Positions 16,923 to 25,487 of a stretch of DNA of 64,000 nt are shown here, piece after piece. The translations under genes were made by a program, and so were the position numbers. The notes beneath the pieces are model-generated. The model had not been told where the DNA came from. It did no database searches and saw only the letters and a list, made by a program, of their open reading frames with translations. Each line of letters begins with the position of its first letter. Position 1 is the stretch's first letter. Source of the stretch: Clostridium manihotivorum (GTDB lineage: Bacteria > Bacillota > Clostridia > Clostridiales > Clostridiaceae); contig NZ_CP025746.1 of the NCBI RefSeq assembly GCF_004015185.1, positions 4,419,776 through 4,483,775 of the forward strand, read 5' to 3'.

Positions 16923-18257
16923 TTATTCCTCCTCACAATATGCGTTTATAATTTCTATCAAGTCTTCTCCAGTGTAATCACATACAATGACTTTCACATC
17001 TAACTGCTCTTCAACATCTTTTATCCTTAGATCATCAAGCATTATCTTATCTTCTACGCTTCCCAACTCATAACCTTTTCTGAACATATTGTCAGCCATT
17101 AGGAGATATGGGGCCTTAAGATCATCTTTTAGCTGATTTATAATATCTTTACCAGTTAAAAGTCCATTTACTGTAATAGTTTCTCCAAAGAAATGATTTA
17201 TAACTTTATAAACATCAATTTTTATATTTTTATTTTTATTCATAATGCTATCTGCTACTTTTTTTACTTCCTCATAGGCAGAAACGCCTGTAGCAATAGC
17301 GAAATGGCCTGTTATATTGCTCTTTAGCTCTGTAATATCTCTAGAAATTGTATTTCTAAGCATTCTTATTACACCCACACCATCTTCTATTTGATGATAT
17401 CCATCATAAAAGTCCTCATGTGGTATCTCGTAATCACTTAAAACATAAAACTCATCAGAAAGTCTCACAAAAGGTGTTCCAATCTCTTTTACAAATCTAT
17501 CTTGGAGTTCCTCTACCATTTCTATTTCTTTTCTTGCGCTGTCTCCATCAAAAATATCAAGCTTTGCAAGGCCTTCTCTGTGCTTAGTTATTCCAATAGG
17601 AACCGCAGCCACATTCTGAATAGATGGATATAAGGCATAAAGATCTAATATGGTCTTCTTTAGCTCCTCACCATTATTAACCCCTGGCACAACAACTATT
17701 TGAGCATTCATCTCTATACCTGCCTCAGCAAGTCTCTTGAGCCTATCATAGATATTACCTGCAAATCTATTGTTAAGCATCTTTACTCTCAGCTCAGGAT
17801 TAGTTGTATGCACAGATACATTTATAGGACTAATTCTATACCTTATTATTCTATCAATATCACAATCTTTCATATTTGTTAAGGTTACAAAGTTACCTTG
17901 AAGAAATGAAAGTCTTGAGTCATCATCCTTAAAATATAAAGTATCTCTCATGCCATTAGGTAATTGATCTATAAAACAGAATATGCATTTGTTAGAACAG
18001 CTTTTAGCTTTATCCATTATAGATGCCTCAAACTCTACCCCTAAATCCTCATCATATTCTTTTTCTATCTCATAAACCCAAACTTCACCGTCTGGTTTTT
18101 CTACTTCTACATCTAAATACTCTTCTGCCATTAAGAACTTGTAGTCTATAACATCATTAACTTCTGTTTCATTTATTGAAATAAGATAATCTCCAACTTC
18201 AATTCCTAATTCTTCTGCAATTCCACCAGGAAGAATCTTTACAATTTTGTTTTTCAT
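16923..18257 (-). CDS. DUF512 family protein with PDZ and radical-SAM-like domains
   Basis: Conserved clostridial protein of 444 residues with unknown biochemical role. The N-terminal ~65 residues form a PDZ-like domain (PGGIAEELGIEVGDYLISIN). A CSNKCIFCFIDQLP motif near residues 82-95 gives a Cx3Cx2C cluster site as in radical SAM enzymes. It is followed by a TIM-barrel-like region and the C-terminal DUF512 domain. The longest frame starts at 18284, but CAGGAGTG precedes the ATG at 18257. It opens the operon with der and gpsA; the pairing hints at a link with ribosome assembly but proves nothing. Confidence 0.92.
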   Translation of the reverse strand: MKNKIVKILPGGIAEELGIEVGDYLISINETEVNDVIDYKFLMAEEYLDVEVEKPDGEVWVYEIEKEYDEDLGVEFEASIMDKAKSCSNKCIFCFIDQLPNGMRDTLYFKDDDSRLSFLQGNFVTLTNMKDCDIDRIIRYRISPINVSVHTTNPELRVKMLNNRFAGNIYDRLKRLAEAGIEMNAQIVVVPGVNNGEELKKTILDLYALYPSIQNVAAVPIGITKHREGLAKLDIFDGDSARKEIEMVEELQDRFVKEIGTPFVRLSDEFYVLSDYEIPHEDFYDGYHQIEDGVGVIRMLRNTISRDITELKSNITGHFAIATGVSAYEEVKKVADSIMNKNKNIKIDVYKVINHFFGETITVNGLLTGKDIINQLKDDLKAPYLLMADNMFRKGYELGSVEDKIMLDDLRIKDVEEQLDVKVIVCDYTGEDLIEIINAYCEEE

Positions 18258-18382
18258 TTTATTCACTCCTGAAAAATACTTCAATATGTAATATACCCTA
18301 TTCGACTTTAGTAGTCAACAATTAACGGTGGCACCTTACCTTTATATAGTTAAATATCAATATTAAATAAAAATTTCACAAT

Positions 18383-18532
18383 TTTGCACATCTGCCTTTT
18401 ATGAACGTATGTTAAGAAATTTTGACAAGTTACATACTTTTTTACTGTTTACCATAAATAGCTGTCATAAGCACTAAAAATTTAGTAGGTTTAGCTAGAA
18501 AGAAGCTTTATACTTTCCTTAACAGTAAAAAA
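18383..18532. repeat. Dispersed intergenic repeat, full copy
   Basis: About 150 bp beginning TTTGCACATCTGCC and ending CTTTCCTTAACAGTAAAAAA, lying directly after the phoU terminator. It aligns by eye with the interrupted copy 10617-10651 plus 14222-14328, and its first ~50 bases match 28976 onward and the tandem unit at 45873 onward. Confidence 0.65.
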
Positions 18533-18565
18533 TAGCCTGAATCCTTAATGATTTCAAGCTATTTT
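18529..18565 (-). terminator. Terminator of the pst-phoU operon
   Basis: A 12-13 bp stem (18529-18541 with 18553-18565) with an 11-base loop and minus-strand T tract. Its one imperfect pair is G-U only on the minus strand. It ends the phoU transcript. Confidence 0.8.
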
Positions 18566-18646
18566 TATATCTAATATTATTAACATATTAAATAAAATCT
18601 CATTCACTCTCTAGTTGATTGCATTTACCTTATTATAATACCCTAT

Positions 18647-19303
18647 TTATTCATTTAAGTCTACAAAGTTTCCAGTAACAAGATAGATAGTCCATTCGCA
18701 GATATTAGTAACGTGGTCAGCTATTCTTTCTAAGTACTTACATACAAATAATAATTGACTTGCTTGAGCTACTGTCTCGTGATGATCGTCCATATAAGCT
18801 AATAATTCTGTAAATATTTTTTTATAAATAGCGTCTACTTCATCATCCATCTTACATATTTCGTATGCTCTATCTGAATCACCTTCTATATATGCGTCAA
18901 TAGATAGTTTAATCATTTCTTGTACAACTGTTGCTATCTTAGGTATGTCTATTAGTTTTTTAATATACTTCTCGTCTTTAAGTCTTCTTGTTATCTTAGC
19001 TATATCAACCGCATGGTCAGCCATTCTCTCAAGATCTGTTACTATCTTAGTAGTAGTAAATATATTCCTCAAATCCTTAGCTAAAGGCTGCTCTCTACCA
19101 ATAAGCTTTATACATTTGTCTTCAATCTCTCTTTGAAGATCATCTACTAGATCATCACCTTTTATTATCTTCTCCGCTAGTTCTACATCTTGGTTTACCA
19201 AAGACTCAACTGAACCGTGTATTTGTTTTTCTACTATACTACCCATTTTTACTAAATCATCGTGCAATAGTTGTAAACCATAATCGAAAGATGTTCTTGT
19301 CAT
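18647..19303 (-). CDS. phoU: Phosphate transport system regulator PhoU
   Basis: Cytoplasmic negative regulator linking the Pst transporter to the PhoR kinase. The protein is 218 residues with two similar three-helix halves. Each half carries the metal-binding motif in which D..ERMADHAVDIA (near residue 90) and YLERIADHVTNICEW (near residue 195) are recognisable. The ATG at 19303 follows TGAGGTG. It is the last gene of the pstSCAB-phoU cluster, 22 bases after pstB. Confidence 0.97.
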   Translation of the reverse strand: MTRTSFDYGLQLLHDDLVKMGSIVEKQIHGSVESLVNQDVELAEKIIKGDDLVDDLQREIEDKCIKLIGREQPLAKDLRNIFTTTKIVTDLERMADHAVDIAKITRRLKDEKYIKKLIDIPKIATVVQEMIKLSIDAYIEGDSDRAYEICKMDDEVDAIYKKIFTELLAYMDDHHETVAQASQLLFVCKYLERIADHVTNICEWTIYLVTGNFVDLNE

Positions 19304-19325
19304 TTATATCACCTCATAAAGTTTT

Positions 19326-20075
19326 TTAACCGAATCTACCTGTTATATAATCTTCTGTTCTCTTGTCCCTTGGTTTGTAGAATATATCATCTGTCTTTCC
19401 ATACTCTACTACTTCTCCAGTTAAGAAAAATGCTGTGTTGTCAGCTATTCTTCCAGCTTGCTGCATATTATGAGTAACTATTATAACAGTATATGTCTTT
19501 TTTAGTGTATCCATTAATTCTTCTATTTTATTCGTTGAGATAGGATCAAGAGCGGAAGTTGGTTCATCCATTAAAAGAACTTCTGGTTCTACTGCTAAGG
19601 TTCTAGCTATGCAAAGTCTTTGCTGCTGACCTCCAGATAAGCCTAATGCACTCTTCTTAAGTCTGTCCTTTACCTCATCCCATAGGGCTGCGCCTTTAAG
19701 ACTCTTCTCTATTATCTCATCAAGCTTAGCCTTATTCTTTATACCATGAATTCTTGGGCCATAGGCTATGTTATCATAAATAGACATAGGAAATGGATTA
19801 GGCTTTTGGAACACCATACCTACTCTCTTTCTTAATTCTATTTCATCGTAATCACTATATATATTTTTCCCTTCGAACAGAACCTCTCCCTCAATCTTAA
19901 CTGAATCTATCAGATCATTCATTCTATTCAAAGTTCTTAAAAATGTTGACTTACCACAACCTGAAGGTCCGATAAGCGCTGTAACTGAATTTTGATCTAT
20001 ATCAAGGCTTATATCCTTAAGCGCATGAGTGCTTCCATAATATAAATTTAATTTATTCGTTGAAATTATTGACAT
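19326..20075 (-). CDS. pstB: Phosphate ABC transporter ATP-binding protein PstB
   Basis: ATPase of the high-affinity phosphate importer, 249 residues. The Walker A motif GPSGCGKST is near residues 36-44, the Q-loop is in VGMVFQKPNPFP, the ABC signature is LSGGQQQR, and Walker B is VLLMDEPTSALDP. The C-terminal TGEVVEYGKTDDIF is typical of PstB. The ATG at 20075 follows AGGAGGAT. Its length and neighbours leave little doubt. Confidence 0.98.
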   Translation of the reverse strand: MSIISTNKLNLYYGSTHALKDISLDIDQNSVTALIGPSGCGKSTFLRTLNRMNDLIDSVKIEGEVLFEGKNIYSDYDEIELRKRVGMVFQKPNPFPMSIYDNIAYGPRIHGIKNKAKLDEIIEKSLKGAALWDEVKDRLKKSALGLSGGQQQRLCIARTLAVEPEVLLMDEPTSALDPISTNKIEELMDTLKKTYTVIIVTHNMQQAGRIADNTAFFLTGEVVEYGKTDDIFYKPRDKRTEDYITGRFG

Positions 20076-20086
20076 GTTATATCCTC

Positions 20087-20986
20087 CTACTTACCACTAT
20101 AAGACTTATAAAGTGCATTTCCCACTATTCTAGAAATTATGTTGAACAATAATACCATTATTATCAATACTGCTGAAGCACCATTGGCTATTGCAGTAGC
20201 ATCTGGAACTGAGCCCTCTGATTTTAGCTTCCATATATGAACTGCAAGGGTTTCTGCTGGTCTAAATAAATCAAAAGCCGACAATTTATCTGCAGAACTC
20301 ATGCCGAAAAGAGAAAATCTATTAAATTTAAACAAAGGTGCACTCATACCAGCTGTATATAGGAATGCAGCTGCCTCACCAAATATTCTACCTGCAGCTA
20401 ATATTATTCCAGTTAGTATTTGAGGCATTGCATATGGAAGTGTAATCTTTCTTATAGTTTGAAACTTTGTAGCTCCAAGTCCAATGCTTGCTTCTTTAAC
20501 CTTTTTTGAAGCTTCCCTTATGGCATTTTCACTTACTCTAGTCATAGATGGAAGATTCAATATACTAACGGATAAAGCACCAGCTAAAACAGAGTATTTC
20601 CATCCTAAAAGAGTAACAAAAACTAAAAGTCCAAAAAGACCAACTACTATTGATGGAAGTGAAGACATAGTTTCAATACATAATCTTAAGAAGTTTACAA
20701 ATCTTCCTTGTCCTGCGTACTCAGAAAGGTAAATCCCTGCACCAAGTCCTATAGGAACGGTTATAATAAGAGATACGATCAACATGTAAAAGGAGTTAAA
20801 CAGTTGAGGCCCTATACCTCCTCCAGCTTCTCCGCTCTTTGACTTACCAAATAAGAAGTCAATACTTATCTTTCCAGCACCCTTATATATAATATACAAT
20901 AAGAAGGCTGCTAGAAGCAAAACAATTGATAAAGAGATTAAATATAATATGGTAGTTGCTATCTTATCTACGGTTTTTGCCTTCAT
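20087..20986 (-). CDS. pstA: Phosphate ABC transporter permease PstA
   Basis: Inner-membrane permease subunit of 299 residues with six predicted membrane segments. The EAA-like cytoplasmic loop that contacts PstB is visible (EASIGLGATKFQTIRKITLPYA, of which the core GATKFQTIRKITLP is conserved). Its ATG overlaps the pstC stop by one base (TAATG), indicating translational coupling. A short N-terminal cytoplasmic tail precedes the first membrane helix. Confidence 0.96.
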   Translation of the reverse strand: MKAKTVDKIATTILYLISLSIVLLLAAFLLYIIYKGAGKISIDFLFGKSKSGEAGGGIGPQLFNSFYMLIVSLIITVPIGLGAGIYLSEYAGQGRFVNFLRLCIETMSSLPSIVVGLFGLLVFVTLLGWKYSVLAGALSVSILNLPSMTRVSENAIREASKKVKEASIGLGATKFQTIRKITLPYAMPQILTGIILAAGRIFGEAAAFLYTAGMSAPLFKFNRFSLFGMSSADKLSAFDLFRPAETLAVHIWKLKSEGSVPDATAIANGASAVLIIMVLLFNIISRIVGNALYKSYSGK

Positions 20987-21876
20987 TATGCTTCACCTCT
21001 ATTTCCGATTTTTCTAACAATAACTATAAATATAAATGATATTATTAACAATATTAAAGCTAATGACCATAGGGCATCATTCCAAGCTGAGCCAAAGGCA
21101 GTATTTGCCATATCCATAGTAAGAACACTTGTTAAGGTTGTAGTAGACTTTAATAGGCTGCTTGGTAACTTTAAGGTGTTACCTATAACCATTTGTACTG
21201 CTAGTGCTTCTCCAAAGGCTCTTGCAAGCCCAAGAACAATACCTGTAAGTATTCCTCCCTTTGCAGCTGGTACGACAACCTTATAAATTGTCTGCCATCT
21301 TGTAGAACCTAGTCCATAAGCTGCTTCAATATAGTCCTGTGGTATAGTTTTTATTGCATCGGAAGCTAAAGATGCTATAGTAGGCAAAACCATAACGCTT
21401 AAAACTAAAATACCGGCTAAAAGGCTAGAGCCATCTCCTCCAAAGCTATTTCTTATTATTGGTACAAGAACGCTTAATCCAATCCAACCATAAACTACAG
21501 AAGGAATACCAACAAATAATTCTAAAGCTGGTTGAAGTAACTTTTTACCGTATTTAGTTGATATCATATTCATAAAAATTGCAAGTGATATTGCTATAGG
21601 AGTACTAACAATTACAGCTCCTATAGAAACTGCTGTCGAACCTAAAATAAGTGTTAAAGCACCAAATCTTGGTACATCCGAATTTGGAGACCAGTCTGTG
21701 CTAAATAAAAACTTAAAAACTGAGTATCCATCTTTTGTGAACGTAGAAATTCCCTTTGAAGCTATAAAAAATATAATGGATAGAGTCAAAACCACTATAA
21801 ATAGTCCACAGCATACAGCAAAGCCTCTGCCTATATATTCAGATTTCATTTTTTGCCAAAAACTTCTTTTCTCCAT
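20986..21876 (-). CDS. pstC: Phosphate ABC transporter permease PstC
   Basis: Inner-membrane permease subunit of 296 residues that pairs with PstA to form the phosphate channel. Six membrane segments are evident, and the EAA loop reads EAAYGLGSTRWQTIYKVVVP. The ATG at 21876 follows GAGGGAAGAG. A stem-loop lies in the 149-base gap from pstS. Confidence 0.96.
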   Translation of the reverse strand: MEKRSFWQKMKSEYIGRGFAVCCGLFIVVLTLSIIFFIASKGISTFTKDGYSVFKFLFSTDWSPNSDVPRFGALTLILGSTAVSIGAVIVSTPIAISLAIFMNMISTKYGKKLLQPALELFVGIPSVVYGWIGLSVLVPIIRNSFGGDGSSLLAGILVLSVMVLPTIASLASDAIKTIPQDYIEAAYGLGSTRWQTIYKVVVPAAKGGILTGIVLGLARAFGEALAVQMVIGNTLKLPSSLLKSTTTLTSVLTMDMANTAFGSAWNDALWSLALILLIISFIFIVIVRKIGNRGEA

Positions 21877-21983
21877 AACTCTTCCCTCATAATATTTATT
21901 TAAATTTGTATATTTTTAAGCCAAAAACTTTTTACAAATAAACCAATTACTACACAAAACTGTAACTTTTCTTTCTAAACAGC

Positions 21984-22010
21984 TTAAGACTGGCATTAAG
22001 CCAGCCTTAA
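21984..22010 (-). promoter_or_regulatory. Intercistronic stem-loop between pstS and pstC
   Basis: An 11-bp stem (21984-21994 with 22000-22010) with one G-U pair on the minus strand. There is no T tract after it, so it is more likely an mRNA-stabilising or attenuating hairpin than a full terminator. Such hairpins can raise expression of the binding protein over the permeases. Confidence 0.65.
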
Positions 22011-22025
22011 AAGTCATTACCTTGA

Positions 22026-22943
22026 CTATTGAACCTTCATTTCTCCAACTGTTATAAATCCAAGATCACTAGCTGTTTTCTTGTTGTCATCACTCATAAC
22101 ATAATCTATATACGCTTTAGCTAAATCCTTAGCTTCACCCTTTGTATACATATGTTCCCATGACCAGAATATATATTTTCCTGAAGTTATGTTTTCTTTT
22201 GTTGGTTCAACACCATCAATTGCTATTGTCTTTAAAGACTTCTTAGCTTCTGCATCTAGCAAGTATGAAAGAGCAACATAGCTGATTGATCCCTTTGTGC
22301 TTTCTAGAGCTGTCTTAACTGAACCGTTGGCATCTTGAGTAACACCAATCTTATCATTTTCAAGTTCTTTCTTCTTATCTAAAACTGTCTTTATAAAAGT
22401 TGCTCTTGTTCCTGAAGAAGCTGGTCTGTGAACAACAGTTATTGGAAGATCAGTTTTTCCATCTATATCCTTCCAGTTTGTAGTCTTTCCTGAGAATATA
22501 TCTGCTATTTGAGCCTTAGTTAATGAAGTTACCGGGACATCCTTGCTCACTGTTAAAGCAAAACCTATAGCTGCAACCTTATGATCTACTAATTGGCTAG
22601 CTTCTTCTGGTTTTAACTTTTCTTCAGCAGTTACATCTGAGTTTCCTATTTCAACAGCACCTTGTAGCACTTGAGTTAATCCTGTTCCGCTTCCTCCACC
22701 TTGTACATTTATTACTGCATCTTTATTCTTAGCTGTGAAGTTTGCTCCTGCTTTATCTGCTAATGGCTGAAGCGCAGTTGATCCAGATAATGTTATTGAA
22801 CCTGCAACAGTAGTTTCTTGTTTCTTATCATTATTGTTAGTACTTGCCTTATCATCACTCTTTGAAGCACATCCTACAAATGACGCTGTAACCATCGTTA
22901 ATGCTAAAGCTATTACACCAAATTTTAAACTTCTTTTATTCAT
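22026..22943 (-). CDS. pstS: Phosphate-binding lipoprotein PstS
   Basis: Extracellular phosphate receptor of the Pst importer, 305 residues. A lipoprotein signal peptide ends at SFVGC, with the modified cysteine near residue 25, followed by a polar linker. Phosphate-binding segments typical of PstS are visible: GSTALQPLADKA, GGGSGTGLTQVLQG, and VHRPASSGTRATFIK. The ATG at 22943 follows TTGGAGG. It is the first gene of the operon and has a candidate Pho box upstream. Confidence 0.97.
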   Translation of the reverse strand: MNKRSLKFGVIALALTMVTASFVGCASKSDDKASTNNNDKKQETTVAGSITLSGSTALQPLADKAGANFTAKNKDAVINVQGGGSGTGLTQVLQGAVEIGNSDVTAEEKLKPEEASQLVDHKVAAIGFALTVSKDVPVTSLTKAQIADIFSGKTTNWKDIDGKTDLPITVVHRPASSGTRATFIKTVLDKKKELENDKIGVTQDANGSVKTALESTKGSISYVALSYLLDAEAKKSLKTIAIDGVEPTKENITSGKYIFWSWEHMYTKGEAKDLAKAYIDYVMSDDNKKTASDLGFITVGEMKVQ

Positions 22944-23010
22944 ATTTGATAACCTCCAAATTTTATTTACTATTTTTTCTTAGTTGTTATTTATTTACCT
23001 TACATATCAA

Positions 23011-23074
23011 ATTATAGTTTCCTAAAGTTAAGTAAGTATTAGCTGTTTGTTAAGTAATAATATATAAATGTAAA
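23011..23074 (-). promoter_or_regulatory. Candidate PhoP-dependent promoter of pstS
   Basis: On the minus strand a -10 hexamer TATAAT lies at 23016-23011. Upstream are TTAACT (23031-23026), CTAATA (23042-23037) and TTAACA (23053-23048), spaced at 11 bp as in Bacillus-type Pho boxes, and a further TTTACA at 23074-23069. PhoP binding is inferred from the pattern and the PhoPR genes nearby. Confidence 0.5.
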
Positions 23075-23110
23075 TTTAATTTAACAAACGCATAATTTAT
23101 ATAATTCTAA

Positions 23111-25111
23111 TTAATCAATTTTGAAATTTGATATAGAGCTTTGAAGATTTGATACTGTGTGATTCATGGAGTTTTTTATTTCATCCAACATTGCAGAATC
23201 CTCATACTGTTTGTTAACGGAAGCTGATACTTCTTCAATACCTTTGTTAAATTCCTCAAAAGTAGTGTTAACATCTGATAATCTTTTATTCATTTCATTC
23301 TTTTCACTATTAATTGTAGTTATATTTGAATTAACTTCCTGAATATAACCTATAATCTTGTCTGTGCTCTTTATTATTGTGTTAAATTTATCTACACTTA
23401 CATTTAATACATCTACTTGCAAATTAAAGAACTTATTTAATTCATCCATACTTTCAGTTGTCTCATTTATATTATTATTGATAACTTTTATAAGATTATT
23501 TATAGATTTCATTTCACTTTCAATAGAGTTAGACAGCTTGCCTATTTCTTCTGCGACAACAGAAAAGCTTTTTCCAAACTCCCCAGCCTTTGCTGCTTCT
23601 ATAGATGCATTCAATGAAAGAATATTAGTTTGATTTGATATATTAGTTACTCCTTTTGCAATAGTATTTATACTGTTTAAATTTGTTATTAGTTTTTTAA
23701 TGCTGTCATTTATGGCATTAAAGTTTTTGCCTGCGCTATTTCCTATATCTCTAAGTTCATAAATTGATTCCATTCCCTCACTATTAACAGTTCTTATTGA
23801 ATTAGCATGCTTAAACATCTTTTCTGACTTAACATTAATGGCATTTAATTTTTCCTCATACCTTTCAAAACCCTCAATACACCATTTAATTGCTTCATCT
23901 ATGTTTCTGGTTTCATCCACCATCACCTGTGATGACTCTTTTATAAAAGTCATACCTTCATGATTTTCCTGTTGAACCACTGAAAAACATTCATTTATAT
24001 TTAAAAGATCGTTGGCAGAACCTTTTATTTCATTTATCAATATTTTTATGTTTCCTATCATAAAATCAAAATTTCTTGATAATTCTCCAAGTTCATCCTT
24101 GCTATCAACTTTACTTAAAACTGTCAGATCACCTTCCGATATCTGCTTTGTATTGCTTGTGAGTCTCTTAAGTGGTTTTAAAACTGAGTTTATCATTACT
24201 AAAATCAAAGGAATTAAAATAGCTTGTTCAACTATTCCAAATATTATTAGTAGTTTACCCATGTAAGTTGAAGCCTCAAGGATTTCACTTTTGTCAGCGG
24301 TAAGTACCACCATCATCTTAAGTTCTGGTATAGTAAGCGTCTCAGCTACCATTGACTTTCCATTTTCCTCATAAGCCTTAACATCGCTATTGCTCTTAGT
24401 TATGTATTGAGAATCTTTTAACAGATTTGCAATTTCCTTTATCATTATAGGCTTGTTTATTTTATGTAAATCAGGATGATATACTAATTTCTTTGAACTA
24501 TCTATCATAAATACATAGCCTGTATTTAAAAATTTAAAACTATTAAATCTTTCTGAAAAATAGCTGCTATCCAATACTTTACCTACTGCTCCTACTATTG
24601 TGCCATATTGATCTTCTACTGGTACTAGAAAGTAAACAATAAATTTGCCTGTTATTACTGAGCTTTCTACAGATCCTATTCCTTCTTTACCTCCTGTAGT
24701 ATCTTTAAAATAGCTTTTTGAAGATAGTGATAGACCTGTATATTGATCATTTGAACTTGCTTTTATTACTCCATTCTTGTCTGTAACAAAGATTGCCTCA
24801 TCATAGTTTGAAGAAACCTTCTTTAACCTATCACTTAGAGTCTTTTGCTTCTCTTCGCTTAAGTTATTGCTGTAGTAGTCAGCAACTACACTCTCCTTAC
24901 TTACACTTTTTAAATTTTCAATCTGATATGCAATGGAAGACCTAAAGCTATTACCTATCTCACTAGTTATGATTTTCATATTGTCATAATTTGATTTCAT
25001 TATCTTATTACTTTCTATCCTATAGATGCAGAAATTTGTGACTACGGTGAATAATATAAGGAAAAGACTAATAGCTGTTACGATTTTGATTGATATCTTC
25101 CTCTTTTTCAT
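23111..25111 (-). CDS. Methyl-accepting chemotaxis protein with Cache sensor
   Basis: Chemoreceptor of 666 residues. The first membrane helix is near residues 7-27. A large extracellular dCache-like sensor runs to about 280 (features DSSKKLVYHPDLHKIN and GAVGKVLDSSYF), then a second membrane helix near 285-307 and a HAMP domain. The signalling tip reads NQTNILSLNASIEAAKAGEFG, a slight variant of the consensus. The longest frame starts at 25129, but GAAGGAGAG precedes the ATG at 25111. It sits between phoR and pstS on the same strand, so it may respond to phosphate, though that is inference. Confidence 0.93.
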   Translation of the reverse strand: MKKRKISIKIVTAISLFLILFTVVTNFCIYRIESNKIMKSNYDNMKIITSEIGNSFRSSIAYQIENLKSVSKESVVADYYSNNLSEEKQKTLSDRLKKVSSNYDEAIFVTDKNGVIKASSNDQYTGLSLSSKSYFKDTTGGKEGIGSVESSVITGKFIVYFLVPVEDQYGTIVGAVGKVLDSSYFSERFNSFKFLNTGYVFMIDSSKKLVYHPDLHKINKPIMIKEIANLLKDSQYITKSNSDVKAYEENGKSMVAETLTIPELKMMVVLTADKSEILEASTYMGKLLIIFGIVEQAILIPLILVMINSVLKPLKRLTSNTKQISEGDLTVLSKVDSKDELGELSRNFDFMIGNIKILINEIKGSANDLLNINECFSVVQQENHEGMTFIKESSQVMVDETRNIDEAIKWCIEGFERYEEKLNAINVKSEKMFKHANSIRTVNSEGMESIYELRDIGNSAGKNFNAINDSIKKLITNLNSINTIAKGVTNISNQTNILSLNASIEAAKAGEFGKSFSVVAEEIGKLSNSIESEMKSINNLIKVINNNINETTESMDELNKFFNLQVDVLNVSVDKFNTIIKSTDKIIGYIQEVNSNITTINSEKNEMNKRLSDVNTTFEEFNKGIEEVSASVNKQYEDSAMLDEIKNSMNHTVSNLQSSISNFKID

Positions 25112-25438
25112 GAAAATACTCTCCTTCAAGTTTTAATTGATTATTCTTTTGTCTTTTAAGCATTGTGAAGATGAACTACTTCGTAATCAAATTTATATTT
25201 TCAATTTCTCCTCTCATAAACCAGAGTACTTTTGATAATAGATTCTGTATCGAAGCGGTGCATCTTTAATAGCTTATAGGCTCAATAGTACAATCTACAT
25301 TTTACATAAACAATATTAAGCTCTGATTAATTTTTATTAAGCTAATATGAAGCTATGTTAAGTATAGGTAAAATCATGTAACTTTGAATTTTAGTATTTA
25401 AAGAGGCACCAATACAACTTGTGAAGGTGTAACGAAAA
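25112..25438. other. Intergenic region upstream of the chemoreceptor
   Basis: AT-rich leader and promoter region. I checked it for a c-di-GMP riboswitch, which often precedes clostridial chemoreceptors, and saw no match to the GEMM core. No other feature is evident. Confidence 0.4.
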
Positions 25439-25476
25439 AGCACACAAAAAGCTAACCTGTAAGCTTTTTGTGTGCT
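25439..25476 (-). terminator. Terminator of pgeF-phoP-phoR
   Basis: Perfect 15-bp stem (25439-25453 with 25462-25476) around an 8-base loop, followed on the minus strand by TTTTTCGTT. It stands 12 bases after the phoR stop and separates phoPR from the chemoreceptor-pst block. Confidence 0.92.
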
Positions 25477-25487
25477 CCCTACTCTAA

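Noticed and set aside
25112..25438. c-di-GMP riboswitch upstream of the Cache chemoreceptor
   Set aside because: Searched by eye for the GEMM core on the minus strand; no adequate match.
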